Of a stretch of 64,000 nt of DNA, positions 44,003 through 53,470 are shown piece by piece (the stretch's first letter is position 1; every line of letters begins with the position of its first letter). The stretch lies in NCBI RefSeq assembly GCF_022869785.1, contig NZ_CP094997.1, positions 6,071,001-6,135,000 of the forward strand, given 5' to 3'. Source of the DNA: Dyadobacter chenwenxiniae. Its GTDB lineage: Bacteria; Bacteroidota; Bacteroidia; Cytophagales; Spirosomataceae. Below the pieces are notes generated by a model. The model made no database searches and had not been told where the DNA came from. It saw only the letters and a program-made list of their open reading frames with translations. Both the position numbers and the translations under genes were made by a program.

Positions 44003-45081
44003 GAGAATGAAGAACGGAGGTTATTACGGCTGATAATGATCCAGATAACGATCGGCGCGCCGAGTAAAGAGGTGACCACGTTTATCGGAATGACCGTCTG
44101 CATGCCAGGCATCTGGGCAATGATATCACATAAAAGCAGCAACACCATGCCGGTTAAGCAGCATCCCGGAATCAAAACTCTGTGATCGGAAGTGCCGAAC
44201 AATGAGCGGGTGATATGTGGAATGGCGATTCCCACAAACCCGATAGGACCGCAAAATGCCGTAATGCTCCCGGTTAGCAGGCTTGTGCTCAGCATGATTA
44301 TTAACCTAGTTTTGGCAATGGTCAGCCCCATGCTTCTTGCATAATTTTCTCCCAATAAAAGCGCATTCAGCGCTTTGGAGGAAACAAAGGCCAGTAAGAG
44401 GCCGAATGCGACAACGCCTGAAAGTGCGTAAAGATGATATTGCGTAACGCCGCCCAGCGAGCCGAAAGTCCACATGATGTATTCCTGCAACTGTTCGGGC
44501 TGACTGAAATATTGCCAGATGCTGACAATGGATAAGGTGATGGTGCCGATCATCACCCCGACAATCAGCAAAATCACATTGTCCCGGATCCTTCCCGCAA
44601 TTACTAAGATGAGTGATAAAACGAGCGCAGAGCCTAGCGAAGCCATGGCGATGATCAGCCAGCTTCCCGAAACACCCAGCTTGCTGATCGCATACATGCT
44701 CGCGCTGCTTCCTCCGGCAAGCATAACGGCCGCCACGCCCAATCCAGCTCCCGCAGTAATGCCCAGTTCAGACGGTCCTGCCAGCGGGTTTCGAAAGAGT
44801 GTTTGCATTTGTAACCCGCTCACAGAAAGCCCGCAGCCCACCAGAATGGCGGTTATGGCTTTTGGGATGCGTATTTTTTCAATGATAAATAACCAGGCTG
44901 TGTTCTCGGATTCGTGTAAAGAAATGATTTTGAAAACTTCTTTAAACGGAATCTGAACCGAACCAAGCATTACATCCAAAATAAAAAACACGATCGCCAG
45001 CACGACCAGGCAAGCGAAGATCAGCCGGTGCGTGGCTGCGGGTGATTTATGCGATGGTTCTTTCGGGAAGGTTTCTGCCAT
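43999..45081 (-). CDS. FecCD-family ABC permease
   Basis: The 360-aa permease has about ten membrane helices. The family signatures GLQMQTLFRNPLAGPSELGITAGAGLGV and GPIGFVGIAIPHITRSLFGTSDHRVLIPGC are present, as is the coupling-helix segment that meets the ATPase. The permease dimer forms the channel of a type II importer for an iron-siderophore complex, haem or cobalamin. It overlaps the ATPase gene and its start shares one base with the stop of the binding-protein gene, so the three form an operon. No TonB-dependent receptor is encoded nearby. Confidence 0.94.
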   Translation of the reverse strand: MAETFPKEPSHKSPAATHRLIFACLVVLAIVFFILDVMLGSVQIPFKEVFKIISLHESENTAWLFIIEKIRIPKAITAILVGCGLSVSGLQMQTLFRNPLAGPSELGITAGAGLGVAAVMLAGGSSASMYAISKLGVSGSWLIIAMASLGSALVLSLILVIAGRIRDNVILLIVGVMIGTITLSIVSIWQYFSQPEQLQEYIMWTFGSLGGVTQYHLYALSGVVAFGLLLAFVSSKALNALLLGENYARSMGLTIAKTRLIIMLSTSLLTGSITAFCGPIGFVGIAIPHITRSLFGTSDHRVLIPGCCLTGMVLLLLCDIIAQMPGMQTVIPINVVTSLLGAPIVIWIIISRNNLRSSFS

Positions 45082-46271
45082 TATTTGAGCTGTTTGTAAT
45101 AGACCAAATGATGATCTGGCAACAATTCCGGATGTAATATTTTAATAAGATCAGAAAGTACAATATGCGGATTTACGGTTCCTGATTCAAAGAAATCATT
45201 GGCACCCTGGTCATTGACGCGGCCATTGTAGCTGAACATTCGCCCCGATTTATAAGCTTTAAAATCGCTGTAACGCGGATCTTGCGCCAAAATATTTGCC
45301 TTCGTATCGTTTTTATCAAACCCAACATTCAGCCAGGCATCAGCTTGCAGTGCAATGGGATACACCGATTCGAAATTTAGGGGCAAACTGCCCGTCGCCT
45401 TGATTTTATTCCAGTGATAATCGCCACCTGCATCCCTGAAAAACTGTGACATATAGCTGTCGCCATTCGGCAAAAACCAGGCGTCTTTCGTGTTGAGGCC
45501 GGAAATGATGGAAGGTTTGTCTTTAACATTGCTTGCAAGCTTCACTAACCGCGCATATTCCGATTCTATTTTTGCAAACTTTTCATTCACCTCTTTTTCC
45601 TTGTTAACCAATGCCGCAACGAGCTTAACCCACTCAGCACGCGCCAACGGCGTCTTTTCAACCCATTCTGAGTTGATCAAAACTGGGATTCCGGCTTGTG
45701 CCAAAATGCGATACTGATCCGCTTTGGCACCTGGGCCGCCCATCGCCATTACCACATCCGGATGCATTTCCACAAGCTTTTCCTCATTCAAGCCCTGATC
45801 TCTGCCAATGTTCCCCACTCTGCCAGCTGTAATCGACGCCTGAACTTTTGCGGAATAAATATATTGAGGATTGCTTAGCCCGGTAATAATGCTTTCTGAA
45901 TTCAGAAATTCCAGCAGTGCAACGTGCATGGAAGAGGTCGCCACGATGCTTCTTAACGGAATTTCAATCACCTGCGCGTCTTCAAAACCATTCGGTCGCG
46001 CAGTTCCTCTGTCGAGTAAAATGTATTTTGCAGTGTCAGTTATGTTTTCAAACGGGCTTAGTATGCTTACGATCTTGTAGTTGTCGTGATATGTAATGGT
46101 GAAGCCCTTCGCGTGGTCGATCTTGGTTTGTTCAGTGTAGGAACTTTGCCCTACTTCATAAGCTTCTTTTTGAGATTGCTTTTTTTCGGAATTACAGCCT
46201 GAAAAAAGGAAAAGAGAGAAGAGGAATAAAAAAAGGAATGTAGAATTTGGAGAGGAACGTTGGCGATTCAT
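45081..46271 (-). CDS. ABC importer substrate-binding lipoprotein
   Basis: The protein has 396 aa with a lipoprotein signal (FLFSLFLFSGCNS), anchored at that Cys. The body is a TroA/BtuF-like periplasmic binding fold (IVATSSMHVALLEFL, VGNIGRDQGLNEEKLVEMHPDVVMAMGG, IPVLINSEWVEKTPLARAEWVKLVAALV). It begins the three-gene transport operon, delivering ligand to the FecCD permease. The ligand is unknown; the length is about 80 residues more than Gram-negative BtuF. Confidence 0.92.
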   Translation of the reverse strand: MNRQRSSPNSTFLFLFLFSLFLFSGCNSEKKQSQKEAYEVGQSSYTEQTKIDHAKGFTITYHDNYKIVSILSPFENITDTAKYILLDRGTARPNGFEDAQVIEIPLRSIVATSSMHVALLEFLNSESIITGLSNPQYIYSAKVQASITAGRVGNIGRDQGLNEEKLVEMHPDVVMAMGGPGAKADQYRILAQAGIPVLINSEWVEKTPLARAEWVKLVAALVNKEKEVNEKFAKIESEYARLVKLASNVKDKPSIISGLNTKDAWFLPNGDSYMSQFFRDAGGDYHWNKIKATGSLPLNFESVYPIALQADAWLNVGFDKNDTKANILAQDPRYSDFKAYKSGRMFSYNGRVNDQGANDFFESGTVNPHIVLSDLIKILHPELLPDHHLVYYKQLK

Positions 46272-46296
46272 TCAATGAAAATTTGCGGCGATGTGT

Positions 46297-46692
46297 TTAA
46301 ATGTAGGTAAGCATTTGCTTGACGTTATCAAGGCCTAGCTGAACTGTAGTAACAGACTTAGTGCCATGATAATAGCCATTAATATGTAGCTCGTCATAAA
46401 CTTCAACCAACAGTCTCATTAACTTTTTATCGTACTTCCTTACCCGGCTAGTGTAATCTTCAATACTTGTAGGCTTGATAAATTTAAGCCCTTCTTTTTG
46501 TTTTAAGAATTCATCCAGGATCAATAATGCGGCAGAATATGCAGTTCCGGAGGCCATTTTTACATACTTTACATCTGCGTGTAAGCCGTCCTTTTTACCG
46601 GCTTTTTCACTCAGAATCGTCCTGGCGTTTTCTAAATAGCGTGCAGCTTCTTCGGCAGGAGCGAGGGATGGGCCTTGATTTTTTCTTGTCAT
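46297..46692 (-). CDS. DUF5618-like helical protein
   Basis: This 131-aa all-helical protein opens with EEAARYLENARTILSEKAGKKDGLHADVKYVKMASGTAYSAALLIL. That pattern, with K/R-Y---A--A and a conserved Tyr, matches DUF5618, whose members look like HEPN-fold proteins. Family function is unknown. The catalytic HEPN motif RxxxxH is not visible. It lies 25 bases upstream of the ABC importer genes and could share their transcript, but no link to transport is known. Confidence 0.75.
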   Translation of the reverse strand: MTRKNQGPSLAPAEEAARYLENARTILSEKAGKKDGLHADVKYVKMASGTAYSAALLILDEFLKQKEGLKFIKPTSIEDYTSRVRKYDKKLMRLLVEVYDELHINGYYHGTKSVTTVQLGLDNVKQMLTYI

Positions 46693-46825
46693 AAGTAATT
46701 ATAGTGTTATGTTTTTTTGTTAGACGCAGCTTCCAAAAAAAGTCACTCAAAAATAGCATTAATTTTCCGGGAGTGGTGAAGTGAGCTGATATGTCAATTG
46801 GCACACTTTTAATATTTTTCAACCC

Positions 46826-47956
46826 ATGCCAGCACAATCTCTTTTACAATTTACAGGGAAAAGTATATACTGCGCCGTTGCGGATGCGCACATTGATCCG
46901 TGGATTCCCGTTGACCGGGCGATCATCACGCACGCACATAGCGATCATGCGCGGTGGGGAAGCAAGCATTATCTGGCGCATAAAGACAGTGAGCCCATTT
47001 TACGCCTGAGGTTGGGGCAGGATATTTCGTTGCAAACGGTTGATTACTACGAAAAATTTGTGATCAATGGTGTCACATTTTCACTGCATCCTGCCGGGCA
47101 TATCATCGGTTCGGCGCAGGTTCGGGTTGAGTATAAAGGAGAGGTTTGGGTGGCGAGCGGCGACTATAAACTGGAAAATGACAACTTCGCCAAGCCCTTT
47201 GAGCCAGTTAAATGCAATGTGTTTATTACGGAATCAACATTTGGATTACCCATTTACAAGTGGCAGCCGCAGCATGAGGTAATGAGCGAAATCGACAATT
47301 GGTGGCGGCAGAATAAAAGCGAAGACAAAGCAAGCGTGCTCATGGGTTATTCGCTGGGGAAAATGCAGCGGATTTTGAAAAACATTGAGTTGCAAGATAA
47401 AGTTATTTATGCCCACGGCGCTATTTATACATTGAATGAGAGGTTAAGACAAGCAGGTTTCGATTTGCCGGAACTGACATTGGTAACCAAGGAAACCGAC
47501 CGCAAGTTATTCCGTGGCTCATTGGTGCTCGCGCCGCCGTCTGTTGATAGCAGCACCTGGATCAAGAAATTTGCGCCTTACTCTTTGGGTTATTGCTCAG
47601 GATGGATGGCCTTACGCGGCGCCAAAAACCGCCGCGCAGTAGATCAGGGCTTTGTGTTAAGCGATCACGTCGACTGGCCCGATCTGAACACTGCTGTAAA
47701 AGAATCAGGCGCCGAAAAAGTATACGTTACCCACGGATACACAAGCATTTACGCAAGATATCTCAACGAAAACGGCATCGAAGCAGGCGAAGTCCACACC
47801 ATGTACGGCAACGAAGACGAAAACGAGGAAGTAGTCCAAGACATCAGCGCCGGAACCAAGGCGTATGAAAATCACAAAGAATTACTAGATGACGAAGTCA
47901 TCGCAGATACAAAGACATCAACAAAAAAGTCCCCTTCAGGGGATTTAGGGGTATGA
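46826..47956 (+). CDS. Ligase-associated DNA exonuclease
   Basis: This 376-aa metallo-beta-lactamase/beta-CASP nuclease has the metal motif ITHAHSDHARWG, with HPAGHIIGSAQVRVEY and ASGDYKLENDNF downstream, and a beta-CASP motif in LSDHVDWPDLNTAV. It belongs to the bacterial relatives of Ysh1/CPSF73 and SNM1 that are encoded with an ATP-dependent ligase. It probably trims DNA ends before ligation. The stop overlaps the ligase ATG by 4 bases, so the two are translated together. Confidence 0.94.
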   Translation: MPAQSLLQFTGKSIYCAVADAHIDPWIPVDRAIITHAHSDHARWGSKHYLAHKDSEPILRLRLGQDISLQTVDYYEKFVINGVTFSLHPAGHIIGSAQVRVEYKGEVWVASGDYKLENDNFAKPFEPVKCNVFITESTFGLPIYKWQPQHEVMSEIDNWWRQNKSEDKASVLMGYSLGKMQRILKNIELQDKVIYAHGAIYTLNERLRQAGFDLPELTLVTKETDRKLFRGSLVLAPPSVDSSTWIKKFAPYSLGYCSGWMALRGAKNRRAVDQGFVLSDHVDWPDLNTAVKESGAEKVYVTHGYTSIYARYLNENGIEAGEVHTMYGNEDENEEVVQDISAGTKAYENHKELLDDEVIADTKTSTKKSPSGDLGV

Positions 47957-49551
47957 AACAATTTGCAGAACTCTTCATGAACCTCGACCGCACCAACAAA
48001 ACGAATGCGAAGGTGGAGTTGATGAAACAATATTTCCTGACCGCATCCGATGAGGACAAACTTTGGGCACTCACGCTTTTCACGGGCCGGAGACCTTCTT
48101 TTAAGGTGAACCGAACCATGGTGAAGGAGTGGGCAGCAGAGGAAGCGGGCATTCCTATGTGGCTTTTTCAGGAAAGTTATCATAGTGTGGGCGATTTGGG
48201 GGAAACCATTTCGCTGCTTTTGCCAAGAAACAAAATAGAAGGATCTGATAAGTCGCTTACTGAATGGTTTTACTATCTGGGGCTGCTTCCGGGCATGACG
48301 GACCAGGAAAAGCACGATCATATTTTGCAAGCGTGGATGCAGTTATCTCAGCACGAGACATTTGTTTTCAATAAGTTATTGATGGGCAGTTTCAGGATCG
48401 GTGTCTCGCAAACATTGGTCGTGCGTGCATTAGCCGAAGCGACCGAAACCGATTCAAATGTAATAGCACACCGCGTAATGGGCCAATGGGAGCCTGCCGG
48501 GACGACTTTTGAACAGCTGATTCTGGATAAGGGCGAGAATGACAATGCTTCGAGGCCATATCCGTTTTTTCTGGCATATCCGATCGAGGGCGATGTTTCC
48601 GGTTTGGGAAATCCGGAAGACTGGTTTGCAGAATGGAAATGGGATGGTATAAGATCACAGATCATTTATCGGAATAACGAGCTTTTTATCTGGACGCGTG
48701 GCGAAGAATTATCGACGGAAAAATTCCCCGAGTTGCATTTTCTAAGTGAAGTTTTGCCCAACGGCACGGTTCTCGACGGCGAAATTGTGAGCTATATGGA
48801 TGATAGGCCCATGCCTTTTAATGTGTTGCAAACCCGCATTGGACGAAAAAATCTTTCCAAAAAAGTGCTCGAAGAAGCGCCGGTTGCATTTCTTGCTTAT
48901 GATATTTTGGAAGTAGATGGTATTGATATAAGAGGCTTAACCCAGCAGCAGCGCCGGACCGAGTTGGAATTGATTCATCAAAAAGCGCCTGGTCAATTCG
49001 TCTTCAATCTTTCTCCGCTCATTGATTTCAAGGAATGGGCGGTTTTGCGGGAGTTACACACATTATCCCGACAAAATATCGCGGAAGGTTTCATGATCAA
49101 AAGGAAAGAAAGCACTTATCAAGTAGGCCGTAAAAAGGGCGATTGGTGGAAATGGAAAATTGATCCGTTAAGCGTTGACGCAGTTTTAATTTATGCCCAA
49201 AAAGGCTCAGGAAGACGCGCCGAGCTTTTTACCGACTACACATTCGCCGTCTGGGGCGAAGATGGGAAACTCGTCCCTTTCGCAAAGGCCTACTCCGGCT
49301 TGACAGACGTTGAAATCGGCCAGGTCGATTACTTCATCAAAAGAAATGTCCTTGAAAAATTTGGCCCCGTGAGAACTGTAAAGCCTGAATTGGTATTTGA
49401 AATAGGCTTTGAAGGCATCAACGAGTCATCGAGACACAAATCCGGCATTGCAGTAAGGTTTCCAAGAATTTTGCGTTGGCGAAAGGATAAGAAGGCGGAG
49501 GAAGCGGATACTTTGGAGGCTTTGAAGGGGATTTTGGAGATGTATAAGTGA
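47953..49551 (+). CDS. ATP-dependent DNA ligase, repair type
   Basis: The protein has 532 aa. The nucleotidyl-transfer lysine lies in EWKWDGIRSQIIYR (KxDG motif), with LDGEIVSYM (motif III), FLAYDILEVDG, GFMIKRKES (motif IV) and WWKWKIDPLSVDAVLIYAQ (motif V). The N-terminal 200 residues form the helical DNA-binding domain typical of this group. It seals nicks using ATP, in addition to the NAD-dependent LigA that all such bacteria have. It forms an operon with the exonuclease; its helicase and PdeM partners lie downstream beyond a toxin-antitoxin insertion. Confidence 0.95.
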   Translation: MKQFAELFMNLDRTNKTNAKVELMKQYFLTASDEDKLWALTLFTGRRPSFKVNRTMVKEWAAEEAGIPMWLFQESYHSVGDLGETISLLLPRNKIEGSDKSLTEWFYYLGLLPGMTDQEKHDHILQAWMQLSQHETFVFNKLLMGSFRIGVSQTLVVRALAEATETDSNVIAHRVMGQWEPAGTTFEQLILDKGENDNASRPYPFFLAYPIEGDVSGLGNPEDWFAEWKWDGIRSQIIYRNNELFIWTRGEELSTEKFPELHFLSEVLPNGTVLDGEIVSYMDDRPMPFNVLQTRIGRKNLSKKVLEEAPVAFLAYDILEVDGIDIRGLTQQQRRTELELIHQKAPGQFVFNLSPLIDFKEWAVLRELHTLSRQNIAEGFMIKRKESTYQVGRKKGDWWKWKIDPLSVDAVLIYAQKGSGRRAELFTDYTFAVWGEDGKLVPFAKAYSGLTDVEIGQVDYFIKRNVLEKFGPVRTVKPELVFEIGFEGINESSRHKSGIAVRFPRILRWRKDKKAEEADTLEALKGILEMYK

Positions 49552-49553
49552 GC

Positions 49554-49949
49554 TCACCAAAGCACTTCTACAATTTTTTTATAACCTTGAAACTTTTCAT
49601 CTGCGGATATGACCGTCAGGTTTTCAGACAATGCGGTGGCAAGAATGAAACGGTCAAAAGGGTCACCGTGGCCCACCATTAAGGGGATTGTTTCATAGTT
49701 GTCGAGTGCGGCGTTTGAAATTGGTAAGATTATTATTCCAATTCGTTCCAATTCCAGGATGTATTCCGATACAGAATTTGACAGCTCCAACTTTCCAATC
49801 TTCTTCTTAATAGCTATTTCAAAAAATGAAATTACACTTACGAAGCATGAAGAATTCGGGTCGGAAATGATTGCTTTTGACTTATTTGAAAGGCGATTTT
49901 GCTCATCTAATGCCCAGAGCACTACGTGGGTATCCAGTAAATATGCCAT
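49554..49949 (-). CDS. PIN-domain toxin, VapC-like
   Basis: The protein has 131 aa. The PIN-domain acidic residues are in YLLDTHVVLWALDEQ, SVISFFEIAIKKK and GDPFDRFILATALSENLTVISADEKFQGY, giving the metal site of a ribonuclease toxin. Its ATG shares one base with the stop of the antitoxin gene (TAATG), the standard coupling in type II toxin-antitoxin modules. It runs opposite to the repair genes on both sides and ends 3 bases from the ligase stop. Cell targets would be tRNA or rRNA by analogy with VapC; this is inferred. Confidence 0.9.
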   Translation of the reverse strand: MAYLLDTHVVLWALDEQNRLSNKSKAIISDPNSSCFVSVISFFEIAIKKKIGKLELSNSVSEYILELERIGIIILPISNAALDNYETIPLMVGHGDPFDRFILATALSENLTVISADEKFQGYKKIVEVLW

Positions 49950-50164
49950 TACATATAGTCCTTCAAATCGTCGATGGGGTCGTTGAAGTCATCGGACATT
50001 TTGATCGTCCCCTTCATTGTTCCGAGCGGGCGCTTCTTCTCCAAAATAGGGCGTTCAGATTCATCTATAAAAGTGATCAACACTTTTGCACGCTTCTGTA
50101 AGGGAGGAGTTTCTTTGAAAATGACTTTCCCGTTTTCGTATATTCCTTCGATTGTCCTAAGCAT
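49949..50164 (-). CDS. Antitoxin of the PIN module
   Basis: The 71-aa protein has an N-terminal strand-rich part (LRTIEGIYENGKVIFKETPPLQKRAKVLITFID) typical of antitoxins related to the AF2212/DUF2281 group, whose members form a small DNA-binding beta domain. The acidic C-terminal tail (MSDDFNDPIDDLKDYM) would wrap the PIN toxin. It is transcribed before the toxin, and the promoter presumably lies between 50165 and 50297, a region shared with the helicase start on the other strand. Autoregulation is likely by family analogy. Confidence 0.85.
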   Translation of the reverse strand: MLRTIEGIYENGKVIFKETPPLQKRAKVLITFIDESERPILEKKRPLGTMKGTIKMSDDFNDPIDDLKDYM

Positions 50165-50297
50165 ATCGATATAGTATGAGTTATAACAAATATACCAAGA
50201 ATATAAGATTTAAATATAATTTAGCTTTTACCCTTAAAATGGATCAGCATGGAATGGGTTTTTAAGTATTGACATAACATTTATCTATAGAACCAAC

Positions 50298-52760
50298 TTG
50301 ACTAAATCCCCCGGACATACCATCGCTGAAAATTGGTTTAAATCCAAAAAATGGAAATGGGCGGCTTTTCAGAAGGAGGCTGCGGAGGCTTATATGGAGG
50401 GGAAAAGTGGATTGGTAAATGCCCCGACAGGAAGTGGAAAGACTTATTCGCTTTGGGTTCCGATCCTGATACGGCATATCAATGAGCGTAGTAACAAGGA
50501 GATTAAACCGAAACGTGGCCTGCAAGTCCTTTGGATCACACCCTTGCGCGCACTTTCCAAAGACTTGTTCCGGAATATGGAAACGGCTGCCCTGGAAATG
50601 AACCTTACTTGGCGGGTGGGCATTCGCACAGGCGACACCAATACAAAGGATAGAATTGATCAGAAGAAACAGATGCCTGATGCGCTGATCATTACGCCCG
50701 AAAGTCTGCACATTTTATTTGCCCAAAAAAACAGTTCTGAAACATTCAAAAACCTCCATACGGTCGTTGTCGATGAATGGCATGAGCTCATGGGAAGCAA
50801 ACGCGGAACACAAACTGAGCTTGCGCTGGCAAGGTTAAGAAACCTGAAACCGGATCTGCAAACCTGGGGGATTTCGGCGACCATTGGAAACCTGGAAGAG
50901 GCGAAACATGTGCTGCTGGGAATGAAGTTTCCGGTTGGTAAATCCGCTGTTATTAAGGCTAATACTGATAAAAAAATCCTGGTTGAAAGCATTATCCCAC
51001 CTAGAGTGGAGACATTGCCATGGTCGGGTTATATGGGAACACGGCTGGTGGATCAGGTAGTTGAAATCGTTAATCAGAGCAAAACAACATTGCTTTTCAC
51101 AAATACACGCTCGGGAACGGAGATTTGGTATAGAACGATCATTGAAAAATACCCTGAATTTGCAGGCATTATGGCTCTACACCACGCGTCGCTCGACCGG
51201 GAAATTCGCGATTGGGTGGAGGAGGCTCTGCATGATGAACGATTAAAGCTGGTTATCTGCACGGCAAGCCTCGATTTGGGTGTTGATTTCAGGCCGGTTG
51301 ATACAGTTATACAAGTTGGCAGCCCAAAAAGCATCGCCCGGTTTATTCAGCGCGCGGGCAGGAGCGGGCATAGGCCGGGTGTGGATAGCAAGATTTTTTT
51401 CTGTCCTACCAATGCGCTGGAACTCATCGAGGCCGTTTCGTTGCGGGAAGGCGTTGCAAAGAACATGCTGGAAGATCGCCCGCCTGTTGCACATGCATTT
51501 GATGTGCTGGCGCAATGGATGATGACTTTGGCAGTGGGTGAGGGGTTTGATGAAGCCCAATTGTTTGAGGAAGTTTGTGATGCATACGGTTATCAATATC
51601 TGAACAGGCAGGAGTGGGAGTGGCTTTTGGGATACATTACCACCGGAAGTTCGTCTTTGCAGGTTTATGATGAGTATAAAAAAGTGGAGCGCGTTGATGG
51701 AATTTATAAAGTCACAAGCCGTCGCGTTGCATTGCGCCATCGATTGAGTATGGGCACAATCGTTTCAGAAACAGGCATTAAGGTCAAATTGCAATCTGGG
51801 AAATATTTGGGAACCGTTGAAGAATCATTCGTAACCTGGATGAAGCCTGGCGACGTTTTCACATTTGCCGGAATGACAGTTGAATTCGTCAGAATCCACG
51901 AAATGACGGTCAGCGTTAAAAAGGCCGAGGGCAAGAAAGGCTTTCTGGTCCGGTGGGCTGGTGGAAGAATGCCACTTTCCTCACAATTGTCTACATTCAT
52001 TCGCGAACGGCTGGCCGACGCCATCGAAAACCCGCATAAGGAGCTGGAATTGGCCAAAATGAAGCCTTTGCTCGAATTACAGGCAAGCCGTTCGATGATT
52101 CCCAAAATTGACGAACTCCTCATTGAGCAATGCGAAACGCGTGAAGGTTATCACACATTCATTTTCCCTTTCGAAGGCCGCCTGGTGCATGAAGGCATGT
52201 CGATCATCCTCGCTTACCGGATCAGCAAGTTGACGCCGATCACGTTTTCCGTTGCTATGAACGATTACGGTTTTGAATTGTTAAGCGATCAATATGTTGA
52301 TTTCGAAAAAATGATGACGGAAGCGGATCTTTTCTCAACCAAACATTTGGTCGATGACATTTATCAAAGCGTGAATGCGACGGAAATGGCAAAGCGGAAG
52401 TTCAGGGAAGTTGCCGCCATTTCGGGCTTAATGTTTCAGGGGTATCCCGGAAAAAATATGAAAACGCGACAGTTACAGGCTTCAAGTTCACTGCTGTTTA
52501 CGGTTATGAGCAAGTATGAAGACAATAATTTGCTCATCAAACAGTCTTATCAGGAAGTTCTAACCTATCAATTGGAGGAAGTCCGGATGCGTCAGGCGCT
52601 GGACCGGATCGCAAATCAGAAAATTATTGTTAAACAAACCCGTAAGCCGACGCCTTTTTCGTTCCCTATCATGGTGGACCGGTTGCGCGAGCAATTAACG
52701 TCGGAAAAGCTGGACGACCGGATCCAGAAAATGCTCAAACAGTATAGTAATGCAGATTGA
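50298..52760 (+). CDS. Ligase-associated DEXH-box helicase
   Basis: The 820-aa protein is a superfamily 2 helicase of the Lhr-like, ligase-associated group. Motif I NAPTGSGKTYSLW, motif II VVVDEWHELMGSKR (DEWH), motif III SATIGNLEE, and the C-terminal lobe's LLFTNTRSGTEIWY and IQRAGRSGHRPG are clear. The C-terminal 350 residues hold the winged-helix and Lhr core-like domains. The start is a TTG at 50298; no in-frame ATG exists upstream before a stop, and the length fits family N-termini. Translation may be weak for this reason. It unwinds damaged DNA with the ligase set; the pdeM gene overlaps its end by 11 bases. Confidence 0.92.
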   Translation: MTKSPGHTIAENWFKSKKWKWAAFQKEAAEAYMEGKSGLVNAPTGSGKTYSLWVPILIRHINERSNKEIKPKRGLQVLWITPLRALSKDLFRNMETAALEMNLTWRVGIRTGDTNTKDRIDQKKQMPDALIITPESLHILFAQKNSSETFKNLHTVVVDEWHELMGSKRGTQTELALARLRNLKPDLQTWGISATIGNLEEAKHVLLGMKFPVGKSAVIKANTDKKILVESIIPPRVETLPWSGYMGTRLVDQVVEIVNQSKTTLLFTNTRSGTEIWYRTIIEKYPEFAGIMALHHASLDREIRDWVEEALHDERLKLVICTASLDLGVDFRPVDTVIQVGSPKSIARFIQRAGRSGHRPGVDSKIFFCPTNALELIEAVSLREGVAKNMLEDRPPVAHAFDVLAQWMMTLAVGEGFDEAQLFEEVCDAYGYQYLNRQEWEWLLGYITTGSSSLQVYDEYKKVERVDGIYKVTSRRVALRHRLSMGTIVSETGIKVKLQSGKYLGTVEESFVTWMKPGDVFTFAGMTVEFVRIHEMTVSVKKAEGKKGFLVRWAGGRMPLSSQLSTFIRERLADAIENPHKELELAKMKPLLELQASRSMIPKIDELLIEQCETREGYHTFIFPFEGRLVHEGMSIILAYRISKLTPITFSVAMNDYGFELLSDQYVDFEKMMTEADLFSTKHLVDDIYQSVNATEMAKRKFREVAAISGLMFQGYPGKNMKTRQLQASSSLLFTVMSKYEDNNLLIKQSYQEVLTYQLEEVRMRQALDRIANQKIIVKQTRKPTPFSFPIMVDRLREQLTSEKLDDRIQKMLKQYSNAD

Positions 52761-53391
52761 AATCAGAGAAAACCACTTCATTTTACTCACACAAAGGGCC
52801 ATTTTTTGGCAAGAAACGCAGACTTTATTGATCGGAGACCTCCATTTAGGCAAGATCACCCATTTCCGCAAAGAAGGAATTGCAGTCCCGCCCAATGCCA
52901 TTGAAAACAACTTCAAAAGACTCAACGAACTTGTTCAAGCCACTGGCGCAACCCGCATTATCTTTCTCGGTGACCTTTTTCATGCCCAATACAATGCAGA
53001 ATGGGACCTTTTTAAAACCTGGCGCACGGCACATCATTACATCGAAATGCTGATCGTGATCGGTAACCACGATATTTTGCCAGTAAGTCTGTTCCTGGAA
53101 GCGGACCTGGAAGTGCATTTGAACGATTTCGAAGAAGGAGACTTTATCTTCACCCACCACCCAAAAGTAGAAGCCATTTCCGAAAAATTCATCTTCGCCG
53201 GTCACGTCCACCCTGTTTTTACCACCTATGGAAAGGGCCGCCAAAGCGTACGTTTGCCATGTTTTGTAATCGACAATCACCAGGCCATCGTCCCCAGTTT
53301 CGGCGTTTTTACAGGCGGTTTTCAAATGGATCTGGCAAAGGATCGGAAGATTTATATCACTACTGAGACGAAGGTTTTTTCGGTTTGTTAG
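52750..53391 (+). CDS. pdeM: Ligase-associated metallophosphoesterase PdeM
   Basis: The 213-aa phosphoesterase has all metal-site motifs: LIGDLHLGKITHFRKEG, FLGDLFHAQYN, IGNHDIL, FTHHPK and FAGHVHPVF. PdeM is the nuclease partner of the ligase-associated helicase and ligase. Its ATG lies inside the end of the helicase gene, so production is coupled. A short hairpin-rich region follows, with no typical terminator. Confidence 0.92.
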   Translation: MQIEIRENHFILLTQRAIFWQETQTLLIGDLHLGKITHFRKEGIAVPPNAIENNFKRLNELVQATGATRIIFLGDLFHAQYNAEWDLFKTWRTAHHYIEMLIVIGNHDILPVSLFLEADLEVHLNDFEEGDFIFTHHPKVEAISEKFIFAGHVHPVFTTYGKGRQSVRLPCFVIDNHQAIVPSFGVFTGGFQMDLAKDRKIYITTETKVFSVC

Positions 53392-53470
53392 GGTTCGGAT
53401 ATGTGTTCGCGAGAATTTGCCACGGCGCAGGCAGCTTCTCCGAAGCTTACTTGTCAGATACAATCTCATT

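Noticed and set aside
46272..46296. A cobalamin riboswitch before the ABC importer operon
   Set aside because: Only 25 bases separate the binding-protein gene from the upstream DUF5618 gene, far too short for the aptamer, and no B12-box-like sequence was seen.
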